DNA of 64,000 bases from Ehretia macrophylla (taxonomy: Eukaryota > Streptophyta > Magnoliopsida > Boraginales > Ehretiaceae). How positions within the stretch are numbered: position 1 is the stretch's first letter; each line of letters begins with the position of its first letter. The notes below the pieces were generated by a model. That model searched no databases. It had not been told where the DNA came from and saw only the letters and a program-made list of their open reading frames with translations. Of the stretch, positions 1-11,971 are shown piece after piece. The DNA lies in the NCBI GenBank assembly GCA_037974665.1, contig CM075768.1:67421816-67485815 (forward strand), given 5' to 3'. A program made the translations under genes and the position numbers.

Positions 1-39
1 GATGGGTGACCCCCTCGGAAGTTCTCGTGTTGCACCCCC
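1..39 (+). rRNA. 5S rRNA: 5S rRNA copy 0 (3' end only)
   Basis: Gene positions 82-120 only; the 5' part lies left of the window. Differences from the array consensus: G97C and C104T. The T-run stop follows at once. Confidence 0.9.
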
Positions 40-596
40 TTTTCAATTTTTTTTGCCCTGGTTAGGGTTGCCAAGATACTTTATCTACCAAATCTCTATT
101 ACTGAATCCCACGGAACATCGGGCAAGACAACTTCACTTCACGTAGAGGCCGGGACCGCAAACCGAGGGCGTAGGGTTTGTTACCAGGCCTCCGTCGTTC
201 CGGTGCCCATAACTTTTGTTCCGTAAGGAGTTACGCGTCGCACATCATACCGTTGCAAAGCACTCAGAGAGTTTTACGACGGGGGCAGCCAGATTGCTCG
301 CTGTGCCCATTTTTGGAGCCCAAAATCGAACATTTTCATCAGTTTCAGTCCACTTTTCTTCTTTTGCTCTATTTTTTTGCCCTGGATTGTACGTCATGAG
401 CTGTTAAAAGGACGACAACATGACTCGCTGGACATCAGAGGGCCCTACAATGTGTCGATATCATGTCTTCCGAGGTTGCTGCGTTGTTGAAGCGGATGGG
501 TTGTCGTTAAGCCCATTGGGCCTTTTGAATGGGCCATCTCTCTAGGCTGGGACTCTGAACCGTTAACACATATAGGAATTGTGCCCTCAACATGAC

Positions 597-716
597 GGGT
601 GCGATCATACCAGCACTAATGCACCGGATCGCATTAGAACTCTGAAGTTAAGCGTGCTTGGTCGAGAGTAGTACTAGGATGGGTGACCCACTGGGAAGTC
701 CTCATGTTGCACCCCC
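597..716 (+). rRNA. 5S rRNA: 5S rRNA copy 1
   Basis: The first complete copy in the window. 120 nt. Differences: C34G, C39T, C47T, G66T, C94A, G108A. The TATA-like box and C at -1 are intact. Start chosen at GGGTGCGATC. Confidence 0.95.
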
Positions 717-1273
717 TTTTCAATTCTTTTTGCCCGGGTTAGGGTTGCCAAGATACTTTATCGACCAAATCTCTATTACTGAATCCCACGGAACATTGGG
801 CAAGACAACTTCGCTTCACGTAGAGGCTGGGCCCGCAAACCAAGGGCGTAGGGTTTGTGACCCAGTCTCCGTCGCTCCGGTGGCCATAACTTTTGATCTG
901 TAAGGAGTTACGTGGTGCACAACATATCGTTGTAAAGCTCTCTAAGAGCTCTACGACAGGGGCCGCCGGCTTGCTCGCTGTGCCCATTTTTGGAGCCCAA
1001 AATCGAACATTTTCATCAGTTTCAGTCCACTTTTCTTATTTTGCTCTATTTTTCCGTCCCGGATCGTACTTCGTGAGCTGTTAAAAGGACGACAACATGA
1101 CTCGCAGGACATTAGAGGGCCCTACAATGTCTCGATATCACGTCTTGCGAGGATGCTGCCTTGTTGAAGCGGATGGGTTGTCGTTAAGGCCATTGGGCCT
1201 TTTCAATGGGCCATCTCGCTAGGCTGGCACTGTGAACCGTTAACAAATATAGGAATTGTTCCCTCTACAAGAC

Positions 1274-1393
1274 GGGTGCGATCGTACCAGCACTAATGCA
1301 CCGGATCCCATCTGAACTCCGAAGTTAAGTGTGCTTGGGTAAGAGTAGTACGAGGATGGGTGACCCCATGGGAAGTCCTCGTGCTGCACTCCA
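1274..1393 (+). rRNA. 5S rRNA: 5S rRNA copy 2
   Basis: 120 nt with about ten changes: A11G, A40T, C57T, C67T, G68A, T79G, C95A, T111C, C117T, C120A. Three fall in or next to the A box, so activity is doubtful. Confidence 0.92.
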
Positions 1394-1950
1394 TTTTCAA
1401 TTTTTTTTGCCCTGGCTAGGGTTGCCAAGATACTTTATCAACCAAATCTCTATTACCGAATCCCACAGAACATTGGGCAAGACAACTTCGCTTCACATAG
1501 AGGCTGGGCCCGCAAACCGAGGGCGTAGTGTTTGTGACCCGGTCTCCGTCGCTCCGGTGGCCATAACTTTTGATCCGTAAGGAGTTACGTGGTGCATAAC
1601 ATTCTGTTGTAAAGCCCTCTAAGAGCTCTACGACGGGGGCAGCATGCTTTCTCGCTGTGCCTATTTTTGTAACCCAAAATCGAACATTTTCATCAATTTC
1701 AGTCCAATTTTCTTCTTTTGCTCTGTTTTTCCCACCCGGATCGTACATCGTGAGCTGTTAAAAGGACGACAACCTGACTCGCTGGACATCAGAGGGCCCT
1801 ACAACGTGTAGATATCACATCTTGGGAGGATGCTGCGTTGTTGAAGCGGATGGGTTGTCGTTCAGCCCATTGGGCCTTTTGAATGGGCCATGTCTCTAGG
1901 CTGGCACTGTGAACCATTAACACATATAAGAATTGTGCCCTCAACATGAC

Positions 1951-2070
1951 AGGTGCGATCATACCAGCACTAATGCACCGGATCCCATCAGAACTCCGAA
2001 GTTAAGCGTACTTGGGCGAGAGTATTACTCGGATGGGTGTCCCCCTAGGAAGTCCTCGTGTTGTACCCCC
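1951..2070 (+). rRNA. 5S rRNA: 5S rRNA copy 3
   Basis: 120 nt. Differences: G1A, G60A, G75T, A80C, A90T, G97A, C114T. The intermediate element and C box edges are altered. Its unit is the shortest in the window (651 bp) because of spacer deletions. Confidence 0.92.
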
Positions 2071-2601
2071 TTTTCAATTTTTTTGCCCTGCTTAGGGTTG
2101 CCAAGATACTTTATCCACCAAATCTATATTACCGAATACTTCGCTTCACGTAGAGGCCGGGCGCGCAAACCGAGGGCGTAGTGTTTGTGACCAGGTGTTC
2201 GTCGCTCCGGTGCCCATAACTTTTGATCCGTAAGGAGTTACGCGGCGCACAACATACTTTTGCAAAGCTCTCTGAGAGCTCTACGACGGGGGTAGCCATT
2301 GCTCGCTGTGCCCATTTTTGCAGCCCAAAATCAAACATTTTCATCAGTTTAAGTCCACTTTTCTTCTTTTGCTCTATTTTTTCATCCCGGATCGTATGTC
2401 GTGAGCTGTTAAAAGGACGACAACATGACTCGCGGGACATCAGAGGGCCCTATAACATGTCGATATCACATCTTGCGAGGATGCTGCATTGTTGATGCGG
2501 ATAGGTTGTCGTTAAGGCCATTGGACCTTTCGAATGGGCCATCTCTCTAGGCTGACACTGTGAACCGTTAACACATATAGGAATTGTGGCCTCAACATGA
2601 C

Positions 2602-2721
2602 GAGTGCGATCGTACTAGCGCTAATGCACCGGATCCCATCAGAATTCCGAAGTTAAGCGTGCTTGGGCGAGAGTAGTACAAGAATGGGTGACCCCATGGG
2701 AAGTCCTCGTGCTGCAACCCC
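2602..2721 (+). rRNA. 5S rRNA: 5S rRNA copy 4
   Basis: 120 nt. Differences: G2A, A11G, C15T, A19G, C44T, T79A, G82A, C95A, T111C, C116A. The A box is intact. Confidence 0.92.
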
Positions 2722-3276
2722 TTTTCAATATTTTTTGCCCTGGTTAAGGTTGCCAAGATACTTTATCAACCAAATCTCTATTACCGAATCCCACAGAACA
2801 TTGGGCAAGACAACTTCGCTTCACGTAGAGGCCGGGCCAGCAAACCGAGGCCGTAGTGTTTGTGACCAGGTCTCCGTCGCTCCGTTGCCCTTAACTTTTG
2901 ATCCGTAAGGAGTTACATGGCGTACAACATACTGTTGCAAAGCACTTTGAGAGCTCTACGAAGGGGGCAGCTAGCTTGCTCGCTGTGCCCTTTTAATGCC
3001 TAAAATCAAACGTTTTCATCAGTTTCAGTCCACTTTTCTTCTTTTGCTCTGTTTTTCCGTCCCGGATCGTACGTCGTGATCTGTTAAAAGGACGACAATC
3101 TGACTCGTGGGACATTAGAGGGTCTTACAACGTGTCGATGTCACGTCTTGCGAGGATGGGGTGTAGTTGGAGCGGGTGGGTTGTCGTTAAGCCCATTGGG
3201 CCTTTTGAATGGGCCATCTCTCTAGGCTGGCACTGTGAGGCATTAACACATATAAGAATTGTGCGCTCAACATGAC

Positions 3277-3395
3277 GGGTGCGATCATGCTAGCACTAAT
3301 GCACCGAATCCCATCAGAACTTCGAAGTTAAGCGTGCTTGGGCGAGAGTAGTACTAGGATGGGTGACCCCCTAGGAAGTTCTCGTGTTGTACCCC
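3277..3395 (+). rRNA. 5S rRNA: 5S rRNA copy 5
   Basis: 119 nt, one C fewer at the 3' end. Differences: A13G, C15T, G31A, C46T, G97A, C104T, C114T (a G-U pair with G5 in helix I). Confidence 0.92.
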
Positions 3396-3952
3396 TTTTC
3401 AATTTTTTTTGCCCTGGTTAGGGTTGCCAAGATACTTTATTCACCAAATCTCTATTACCGAATCCCACGTAACATTGGGCAATACAACTTCGCTTCACGT
3501 AGAGCCCGGGCCCGCAAACTGAGGGCGTAGGGTTTGTGACCAGGCCTCCGTCACTCCAGTGCCCATAACTTTTGATCCGTAAGGAGTTACGCGGCGCACA
3601 GCATACCGTTGCAAAGCTCTCTGAGAGCTCTACGACGGGGGCTGCCAGATTACTCGCTTTACCAGTTTTTGGAGCCCAAAATCGAATGTTTTCATCAGTT
3701 TCAGTCCACTTTTCTTCTTTTGCTCTATTTTTCCATCCCGCATCGTACGTCATGAGCTGTTAAAAGGATGACAACATGACTCGCTGGACATCAAAGGGCC
3801 CTACAATGTGTCGATATCACGTCTTAAGAGGATGCTGCGTTGTTGAAGCGGATGAATTATCGTTCAACCCATTGGGCCTTTTGAATGGGCCATCTCTCTA
3901 GGCTGGCACTGTGAACCATTAACACATATAGGAATTGTGCCCTCAACATTAC

Positions 3953-4072
3953 GAGTGTGATCATACCACTACTAATGCACCGGATCCCATCAGAACTCCG
4001 AAGTTAAGCGAGCTTGGGCGAGAGTAGTACTGGGATGGGTGCCCCCATGGGATGTCCTGGTGTTGCTCTCCC
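3953..4072 (+). rRNA. 5S rRNA: 5S rRNA copy 6, divergent
   Basis: 120 nt. More than ten changes, including G2A, C6T, G17C, C18T, T59A, A80G, A90C, C95A, A101T, C107G, A115T and C117T. Its 3' end reads CTCTCCC, and no four-T run follows directly; the eight-T run is a few bases on. Probable pseudogene. Its spacer received the solo LTR. Confidence 0.85.
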
Positions 4073-4466
4073 GTTACAATTTTTTTTGCCCTGGTTAGGG
4101 TTGCCAAGATACTTTATCCACCAAATCTCTATTACCGAATCCCACAGAACATTGGGTAGACAACTTCGCTTCACGTAGAGGTTGGGCCCGCAAACCGAGT
4201 GCGTAGGGTTTGTGACCAGGTCTCCGTCGCTCCGGTGCCCATAACTTTTGATCCGTAAGGAGTTACGCGGTGCACATCATACCGTTGCGAAGCTCACTGA
4301 GAGCTCTACGATGGGGGCAGCAAGCTTGCTCGCTGTACCCATTTTTGGAGCCCAAAATCAAACATTTTCAACAGTTTCATTCCACTTTTCTTCTTTTGCT
4401 ATGTTTTTCTATCCCGGATCGTACGTCGTGAGCTGTTAAAAGAACGACAACCTGACTCGCAGGACA

Positions 4467-4471
4467 TCAGA
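4467..4471 (+). repeat. Left target-site duplication of solo LTR (TCAGA)
   Basis: TCAGA directly precedes the LTR end TGTCACG and recurs right after the other LTR end. In uninterrupted units this site reads ACATCAGAGGG once. Confidence 0.9.
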
Positions 4472-7400
4472 TGTCACGTCCCAACCCGGCCTATGAAGGT
4501 TAGACTAGGGTGTGATCTAAACATTCAGGTAATATCACATACTTAACTATTTATAAGGATTTAACACTTAACGTTTTGGCCTAAACTCCAAAATTTTTCG
4601 GCAAACCGACAGCATAACATCTGTAATTGGGCTCTTTGGTTTGACCTAATTCTCTAAACGCCTCAATTATTCCAATCATTAATCCAATTCCATTAAGGAC
4701 TCCTATTTGTCACCAACCGATTTGCCTACTAGTTTATCTTGAAAGTCTCGTTTGGTTAATAAGCCTAACATGATAACTATGTCTCGTTTATTTGTCAATT
4801 TCCTATCATGCAAGTACCTATTATCCTTTAGTTTGCAAATGAGCACCTAAGTGAAATTAGATAGAATTAACTTAGTTGATTGCTCATCTAGTGGTTTGAA
4901 TGCCTATGATAACTACTAATGAAGAAAACGAAAGCAAACAACCAAATAAAAGTTCGTCCAGTTATAGATAGTACAATCCCAGAATTAGACCCAAATTACA
5001 ACGGGGGCATTTACATCAATAAAATGAATAGTTGCAATCAAACACAACATCCATATAGCAACCACTTTCAGGCAAGGCACAAAAGCACGTAGGGACAGGC
5101 AATCACTCCAAGGAATCATCGATAGGCACGTTGTCCTCGGGTACCTGTACCAATTCTTCTTCACCTGTGATAAAAAGAGGGTGAGTCCTTATGAACTCAG
5201 TGAGGGGAAACGAGAAATACGTTTTGAAACTCATTTTTCGGTTCAATTTATGAAAATCCCTTTTTCAAACATGAATATAACAGTAAAATCAAGTAAAGGA
5301 ATAGAAATACCAGTCTTTCCTTCCCGAGGTTCTCTAGGAACCAAGCGAGAGTACTTATACACACAGTAAAAGGATACGGTGAGCGGTTGCTCTCAATTTC
5401 AATTTCGATACAATTGTTGCGCCCGACTTCAATAATCCCCTTATCGCTCCCAATTGGGTGTACTCCGGATGTACCCCAAAACCTACGACCCAACTCTCCA
5501 AGGGTGGAATGCCAAGCGAGAGAGGGAATTGGACCATGGTAGTCACGGGAGCACCGGCAAGCCCTATGCCGCCCGGCGTTCGTGAAACGCTACCATGCCA
5601 CAATGAAAGGTTGCAACCTCATATGCAATGCACATTTATGTCATTTAACATTTCACATTAGGAGGTCAACAAAGTAGGTTGCCTCCGAGCAAGTATATGA
5701 TCACATTTTGACATATTGGCATATAAGGCATTGTAAGAACATATAATCATTTCATATATCCATTTGAAAGCAATTAAACTTTAACGGGCAGCCAAGTAAT
5801 CATGTTCAAATAAACCATTGAATATCTTTTAACAATTCACATTAAGAGGACAACAAAGTAGGTTGCCTCCGAGCAATTTCAAGATCACATATTGCCAAGT
5901 AAACGAACGAGGCATGCTTGACATGAAATTTCACTTGTAGAACACATAGAGTCATATGAACATTAAATGGGAAGCCATGTAACACATGCAAGTCAAGCCA
6001 TCTAACTCATTTCGAAGTCCACGTAATCAAGTGATACGATTATTCAACATGCAATGACATCAATCATGGGTTCGGGTGCAAGAAAAGCTTATTTGTCAAC
6101 ATGCAATGGTCAAAATCACATTTGAAGTTATAAGACATTTACGGGCAGCCCACTAAGCATATAATTCCCACACAATGTCCAATTGATCAATACTTAGCAA
6201 AACTACCTAGTCATTAGGGTTTCCATGTCATGTATATTCGTGCAATTTGAGCCTCAACCCAACTCAAAGTCAATCTCAAACCATGCATCATTTAATTCAA
6301 CATCCTCAAACATTCAAAACAGTCCACACAACATCCCGTAGCTATAATCCCAAGCATTTAATTCAACAAGAGGAGTCACAACAATTTTCTAAGCACAACA
6401 TTAAGTGAAACCCTTACTGCAATAGGCTGTCTTCTCACAATCAATCGGATAAGCAAACAATCTCCAAATTCAGTGAATAAGATGTCAAATTAAAGCTTAA
6501 GAAGTTAACTAAAATCAGAAACAAACCTTGGATCAATTTGAGTTCGGGATCATTTGATATAGCCAAAACAGTGGAATAGCACAAAACTGTCCAGATTTGC
6601 ACACTTTTCAGAAATTGACGTGTTTGAGGTCCTTAGGGTCAGTTTTAGCCTTGGTCCATTTCTGAAAAAATTGTCTAGAACTGAAAAATATAGAAGTACA
6701 CCAAATATCATGCGTTTTGGACAACATTTACTAAGTCAAATATGGTTCATTCCACAAGGTCAGTGCATCTGCCAAAACCTGCTTCATTTTTCCAGATTTC
6801 CAGATTTGGTCACATTTTAAAGATTTGCCATTTTGAGGACCTTAGAGTCCAAATTAGCCTCGGCCTATTTCTGGGAAAAATGTTCAAAACTGTCCAAAAT
6901 AGTCACCTATAAATTTTCATGCATTTTTAAAATCATTTTCCTAGCTAAACTTACCTTGAACAGACTGGTCAGAGAGCTGTCAACAATTTCGACTTCACCT
7001 AGCATCATTTTCAAGCCAAGATCTTGCCATGCATGGTTGTTTAAGCTTATGAACGACCATATAGCTCAAGTAAAGAAGCAAATACACACATTTATTAGCA
7101 TGCATGTGGATTTTTGAAGAGTTTTCAAAAGGTTTTAGCCCTCACCTTTGCAATCAACCCAAAAAATGCTCAAAAACCTTGTTGAAGCTCAAATCTCTTC
7201 TTCTTCTTGCTTAGCCGAGATTCCAACTAGATTTTCTCTATTTTTCCTAGCTTAGTGATCAATCTCTTAGCACATGCATAAGGTTAGAACAAGAAGAAAA
7301 GAAATGGAAGCTTAAAAACTCACCAAGGCCGAAAATGGTGACTCAAAATGCTTGCATGTGTGTTTCTTGCATCCTAGCTTGCTTGGGTGAATTTCTTTGC

Positions 7401-7476
7401 TTGTGGTTTGTCTTGATGCACCATAGGATGATGAAGATGATCTAAGAGGTGGAGAGAACTCAGCCAAAACTGAAAT

Positions 7477-7543
7477 GGAGAGAGAGAGTGAGAGGGAGAG
7501 AGAGAAAATGTGAGGAAAGTGAGAGAAATGAGAGAAAAATGAG
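7477..7543 (+). repeat. GA-rich low-complexity tract in solo LTR
   Basis: GAGAGAGAGTGAGAGGGAGAG-type sequence about 67 bp long. It is CT-rich in the sense of the element. The same tract is found in both LTRs of the full-length copy. Confidence 0.8.
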
Positions 7544-7845
7544 GCTTTTGCAAAAGTTGATGCATATGTTGGCCTTGGGCATGCAAAAATTCAGATTTGT
7601 GTCATATTTTGAATTGTTTTAACATGTGTTTAAGAGAATGTTGGGTATTTAGGGATTTTAGGTAGAATAGAATATAGGATATGTTTAGAGGTTTGTGAGA
7701 TTTTGTCTTGTAGTGAGTTTAAAATATAATATTTAGGTGTTAGTGGATTTTGTAGAGATTTGAATTAGGATTATAATAATAGTTAGTGGTGTTTGTAGGA
7801 TTATTTTATAGTCTAGTGCTTTGTGTAGGATTCTTTATTGATTAG

Positions 7846-8300
7846 CGTGCGGGCACGCTTTCCTAAGTCTAGGGCACGCACTACGAGACACACACAGAAA
7901 TCAATACAGGGCACGAATCACGAGGTAGACACGAACTATGAGGTAAGACACGGACTTCAAGACTAATGCACGCAATCCTAGGTGAATGCACGTAAACCAA
8001 TGCAAGACACGTAATTCAATGTAATGCACGCAAATTGAGGTACGACTCTTAAACCTAGGTTAAGGTACGCAGTTCAAGGTTAGGGCACACGAAACGAGCT
8101 AACGCACGTACATCGAGATCAGGGCACGTATTTCTAGGTACCGCACGTGAGTCGGGGATTAGGGCACACTATTCTAGGTCAAGGCACATATGACGGGGTA
8201 TGCACGAAAACCAAGACAGGACATGTAATGCAAGGTGGGTCCTATAATTAGGGGTCTATGGCAAGCAAATCAAGGTACCACACGTTATTCGGGGTCGGGC
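7846..8300 (-). repeat. Degenerate ~20-bp GCACG repeat cluster, solo LTR U3 end
   Basis: Some twenty loosely spaced repeats of the form GCACGTAAT...AAGGT, about 20-25 bp apart. They lie next to the LTR end that is 5' in the sense of the element, that is, at the start of U3. They may be enhancer-like repeats; this is inference. Confidence 0.6.
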
Positions 8301-8306
8301 CTCACA

Positions 8307-8311
8307 TCAGA
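8307..8311 (+). repeat. Right target-site duplication of solo LTR (TCAGA)
   Basis: Second copy of TCAGA, followed by GGGCCC of the interrupted 5S spacer. Confidence 0.9.
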
Positions 8312-8467
8312 GGGCCCTACAACGTGTCGATATCACGTCTTGCGAGGATACTGCGTTGTTGAAGCGGATGGGTTGTCGTTAAGCCCATTGGGCCTTTTGA
8401 ATGGGCCATCTCTCTAGCCTGGCATTGTGAACCATTAACAATGTAGGAATTGTGCCCTCAACATGAC

Positions 8468-8587
8468 GGATGCCATCATACCAGCACAAATGCACCAGAT
8501 CCCATCAGAACTCCGAAGTTAAGCGTGCGTGTGCGAGAGTAGTACTAGGATGGGTGACCCCCTGGGAAGACTTCGTGTTGCACCCAC
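8468..8587 (+). rRNA. 5S rRNA: 5S rRNA copy 7
   Basis: 120 nt. Differences: G3A, G7C, T21A, G30A, T62G, G64T, T103A, C105T, C119A. Two are in the A box. First copy after the solo LTR. Confidence 0.92.
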
Positions 8588-8806
8588 TTTTCAATTTTTT
8601 TTACCCTGGTTAGGGTTGCCAAGATACTATATCCACGAAATCTCTATTACCGAATCCCACGGAACATTGGGCAAGACAACTTCGCTTCACGTAGAGGCCG
8701 GGCCATCAATCTGAGGGCGTAGGGTTTGTGACTAGGTCTCCGTCGAGCTGGTGCCCATAACTTTTGATCCGTAAGGAGTTACGCGGCGCACAGCATACCG
8801 TTGCAA

Positions 8807-8821
8807 AGCTCTCTGAGAGCT
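8807..8821 (+). repeat. Spacer palindrome AGCTCTCTGAGAGCT
   Basis: A perfect 7-bp inverted repeat around one T, 220 bp after the end of copy 7. It is present at the same place in most units, sometimes with one or two changed bases. Function unknown. Confidence 0.6.
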
Positions 8822-9144
8822 CTATGACGGGGGCAGCTAGCTTGCTCGCTGTGTCCATTTTTGAAGCCCAAGATTGAACGTTTTCATCAATTTCAGGCCA
8901 CTTTTCTTCTTTTGTTCTTTTTTTGGGTCCCGAATCGTACGTCGTGAGCTGTTAAAAGGACGACAACCTGACTCAAGGGACATCAGAGGGCCTTATAACG
9001 TGTCGATATCATGTCTTGCGAGGTTGCTGCGTTGTTGAAGCGGATGGGTTGTCGTTAAGCCCATTGCGCCTTTTGAATGGGCCATATCTCTAGGCTGGCA
9101 CTGTGAACCGTTAACACATATAGGAATTGTGCCCTCAACATGAC

Positions 9145-9264
9145 GGGTGCGATCATAACAGCACTAATGCACCGGATCCCATCAGAACTCCTAAGTTAAG
9201 CGTGCTTGGGTGAGAGTAGTACTAGGATGGATGACCCCCTATGAAGTCCTCATGTTGCACCCCC
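9145..9264 (+). rRNA. 5S rRNA: 5S rRNA copy 8
   Basis: 120 nt. Differences: C14A, G48T, C67T, G86A, G97A, G98T, G108A. The C box carries one change. Confidence 0.93.
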
Positions 9265-9821
9265 TTTTCAATTTTTTTTGCCCTGGTTAGGGTTGCCAAT
9301 ATACTTTATCCACCAAATTTCTATTACCGAATCCCACGGAACATTGGGCAAGACTACTTCGCTTCACGTAGAGGCCGGGCCCGTAAACTGAGGGCATAGG
9401 GTTTGTGACCAGGTCTCTATTGCTCTGGTGCCCATATCTTTTGATCCGTAAGGAGTTACGCAACGCACATCATATCGTTGTAAAGCACTCTGAGAGCTCT
9501 ACCAAGCTGGCAGCCAGTTTGCTCGCTGTGCACATTTTTGGAGCCCAAAATCGAACGTTTTCATCAGTTTCAGTACACATTTCTTCTTTTCCTCTATTTT
9601 TTCATCCCGGATCGTACGTTGTGAGCTATTAAAAGGACGACAACCTGACTTGCGGGGCATTAGAGGGCCCTACAACGTGTCGATATCACGTCTTGCGAGG
9701 ATACTGCGTTGTTGAAGCGGATGGGTTGTCGTTAAGCGCATTGGGCCTTTTGAATGGGCCATCTCTCTAGGCTGGCACTGTGAACCATTAACACATATTG
9801 GAATTGTGCCCGCAACAAGAC

Positions 9822-9941
9822 GGATGAGATCATACCAGCACTAATGCAATGGATTCCATCAAAACTCCAAAGTTAAGCGTGCTTGGGTGAGAGTAGTACT
9901 AGGATGGGTGACCCCTTGGGAAGTCCTCGTGTTGCACCCCC
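9822..9941 (+). rRNA. 5S rRNA: 5S rRNA copy 9
   Basis: 120 nt. Differences: G3A, C6A, C28A, C29T, C34T, G41A, G48A, C67T, C95T. The TATA-like box reads ACATATTGG. Confidence 0.92.
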
Positions 9942-10497
9942 TTTTCAATTTTTTTTGCCCTGGTTAGGGTTGCCAAGATACTTTATCTACCAAATCTCTA
10001 TTACCGAATCCCACGGAACATTGGGCAAGACAACTTCGCTTCATGTAGAGGCCGGGCCAGCAAACTGAGGGCGTAGGATTTGTGACCAGGTCTCCGTCGC
10101 TCCGGTTCCCATAACTTTTGATCCGTAACGAGTTACGAGGAGCACAGCATACCGTTGCAAAGCTATCTGATAGCTCTACGACGTGGGTAGCCAGCTTGCA
10201 CTCTGTGCTCATTTTTGGAGCCCAAAATCAACGTTTTCAACAATTTCAGGCCACTTTTCTTCTTTCGCTCTATTTTTCAGTACCGGATCGTACATCGTGA
10301 GCTATTAAAAGGACGACGACCTGACTCAAGGGACATCAGAGGGCCCTACAATGTGTCGATATCACATCTTGCGAGGATGCTACGTTGTTGAAGCGGATGG
10401 GTTGCCGTTAAGCCCATTGGGCCTTTTGAATCGGCCAACTCTCTAGGCTGGCACTGTGAATCGTTAACACATATAGGAATTGTGCCCTCAACATGAC

Positions 10498-10617
10498 AGG
10501 TTCGATCATACCAGCACTAATGCCCCGGATCCTATCAGAACTCCGAAGTTAAGCGTGCTTGGGCGAGAGTAGTACTAAGATGGGTGACCTCGTGGGAAGT
10601 CCTCGTGTTGCACCCTA
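10498..10617 (+). rRNA. 5S rRNA: 5S rRNA copy 10
   Basis: 120 nt. Differences: G1A, G5T, A27C, C36T, G81A, C93T, C95G, C119T, C120A. The A box and intermediate element are intact. Confidence 0.92.
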
Positions 10618-11174
10618 TTTTCAATTTTTTTTGCCGTCGTTAGGGTTGCCAAGGTACTTTATCCACAAAAACTCTATTACTGAATCACACGGAACATTGG
10701 GCAAGACAACTTCGCTTCACGTAGAGGCTGGACCCACAAACCGAGGGCGTAGGGTTTGTGACCAGGTCTCCGTCGCTTCGGTGCCCATAACTTTTGATCC
10801 GTAAGGAGTTACACGGCGCACAACATACCGTTGCAAAGCTCTCTCAGAGCTCTATGATGGGGGCAGCATGATTTCTCGTTGTACCCATTTTTGGAGCCCA
10901 AAATCGAACGTTTTCATCAGTTTCAGTCCACTTTTCTTATTTTGCTCTGTTTTTTCATCCCGGATCGTACGTCGTGAGCTGTTAAAAGAACAGCAACATG
11001 ACTCTCGGGACATCAGAGGGCCCTACAACGTGTCGATATCATGTCTTGCGAGGATGCTGCGTTGTTGAAGCAGATGGGTTGTCGTTAAGCCCATTGGGCT
11101 TATTGAATGGGCCATCTCTCTAGGCTGGCTCTGTGAACCATTAACACATATAGGAATTGTGCCCTCAACATGAC

Positions 11175-11294
11175 GGGTGCGATCATACCAGCACTAATGC
11201 ACCGGATCCCATCAGAACTTCGAAGATAAGCGTGCTTGGGCGAGAGTAGTACTAGGATGGGTGAACCCATGGGAAGTCCTCGTGCTGCACCCCC
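11175..11294 (+). rRNA. 5S rRNA: 5S rRNA copy 11
   Basis: 120 nt. Five differences: C46T, T52A (A box), C91A, C95A, T111C. Confidence 0.94.
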
Positions 11295-11851
11295 TTTTCA
11301 ATTTTTTTTTCCTTGGTTCGGGTTGCCAAGATACTTTATCCACCAAATCTATATTACCGAATCCCACGGAACATTGGGCAAGACAACTTCGCTTCACATA
11401 GAGGCCGGGCCCGCAAGCCAAGGGCGTAGGGTTTGTGACCAAGTCTTCGTCGCTCCGGTGCCCATAACTTTTGATCCGTAAGGAGTTACACAGCGTACAG
11501 CATACCGTTGCAAAGCTCTCTGAGAGCTCTACGAAGGGGGCAGCCAGCTTGCTCGTTGTACCCATTTTTGGAGCCCAAAATCGAACGTTTTCATCAGTTT
11601 CATTCCACTTTTCTTCTTTTGCTCTATTTTTCCGTCACGGATCGTACGTCGAGAGCGGGTAAAAGCACGTCAACCTGACTCGCGGGACATCATAGGGCCC
11701 TATAATGTGTCGATATCACGTCTTGCGAGGATGCTGCGTTATTGAAGCGGATGGGTTGTCGTTAAGCACATTGGGCCTTTTGAATAGGTCATCTCTTTAG
11801 GTTGGTACTGTGAACCATTAACACATAAAGGAATTGTACCCTCAACATGAT

Positions 11852-11971
11852 AGATGCGATCATACCAACACTAATGCACCAGATCCCATCAGAACTCCGA
11901 AGTTAAGCGTGCTTCGGCGAGAGTAGTACTAGGATGAGTGACCCCCTGGGAAGTCCTCGTGTTGCACACCC
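11852..11971 (+). rRNA. 5S rRNA: 5S rRNA copy 12
   Basis: 120 nt. Differences: G1A, G3A, G17A, G30A, G64C, G86A, C117A. T at -1 instead of C, and the upstream box reads ACATAAAGG. Confidence 0.92.

Larger units (their letters stand above)
1..4471 (+). repeat. 5S rDNA tandem array, left segment (copies 0-6)
   Basis: Head-to-tail 5S rDNA units, each with one 120-nt gene followed by about 557 bp of spacer. Successive gene starts are 677, 677, 651, 675 and 676 bp apart. Gene starts were set at the GGG that follows the upstream GAC or GAT, and ends at the last C before the T run, as in other plant 5S genes. Every stretch between genes here is spacer. It holds a T-rich stop just after the gene, a palindrome about 220 bp past the gene end, a CCCATT/AATGGG inverted repeat about 85 bp upstream of the next gene, and a TATA-like box at -28. 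No other gene is seen. The segment ends at the left target duplication of the solo LTR. Confidence 0.97.
4472..8306 (-). mobile_element. Solo LTR of a LARD-type LTR retrotransposon
   Basis: Begins TGTCACG and ends GCCTCACA on this strand, so as an LTR it has TG...CA ends. It is flanked by TCAGA on both sides. It aligns along its length with the two LTRs at 41565-45687 and 48536-52642, but is shorter (3835 bp) and more diverged from them than they are from each other. No interior or second LTR is present: it is what remains after recombination between two LTRs. Orientation is taken from the full-length relative. Inserted about 160 bp upstream of copy 7. Fossil, non-coding, older than the full-length copy or from a separate subfamily. 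Confidence 0.9.

Noticed and set aside
4472-8306. Treating the first insert as a complete small element or a MITE
   Set aside because: Its whole length corresponds to one LTR of the full-length element, with TG...CA ends and a 5-bp target duplication, and it has no terminal inverted repeats of DNA-transposon type.
8807-8821. Spacer palindrome as a transcription terminator hairpin
   Set aside because: It lies 220 bp past the gene and Pol III already stops at the T run directly after the gene. It is not followed by a T run.
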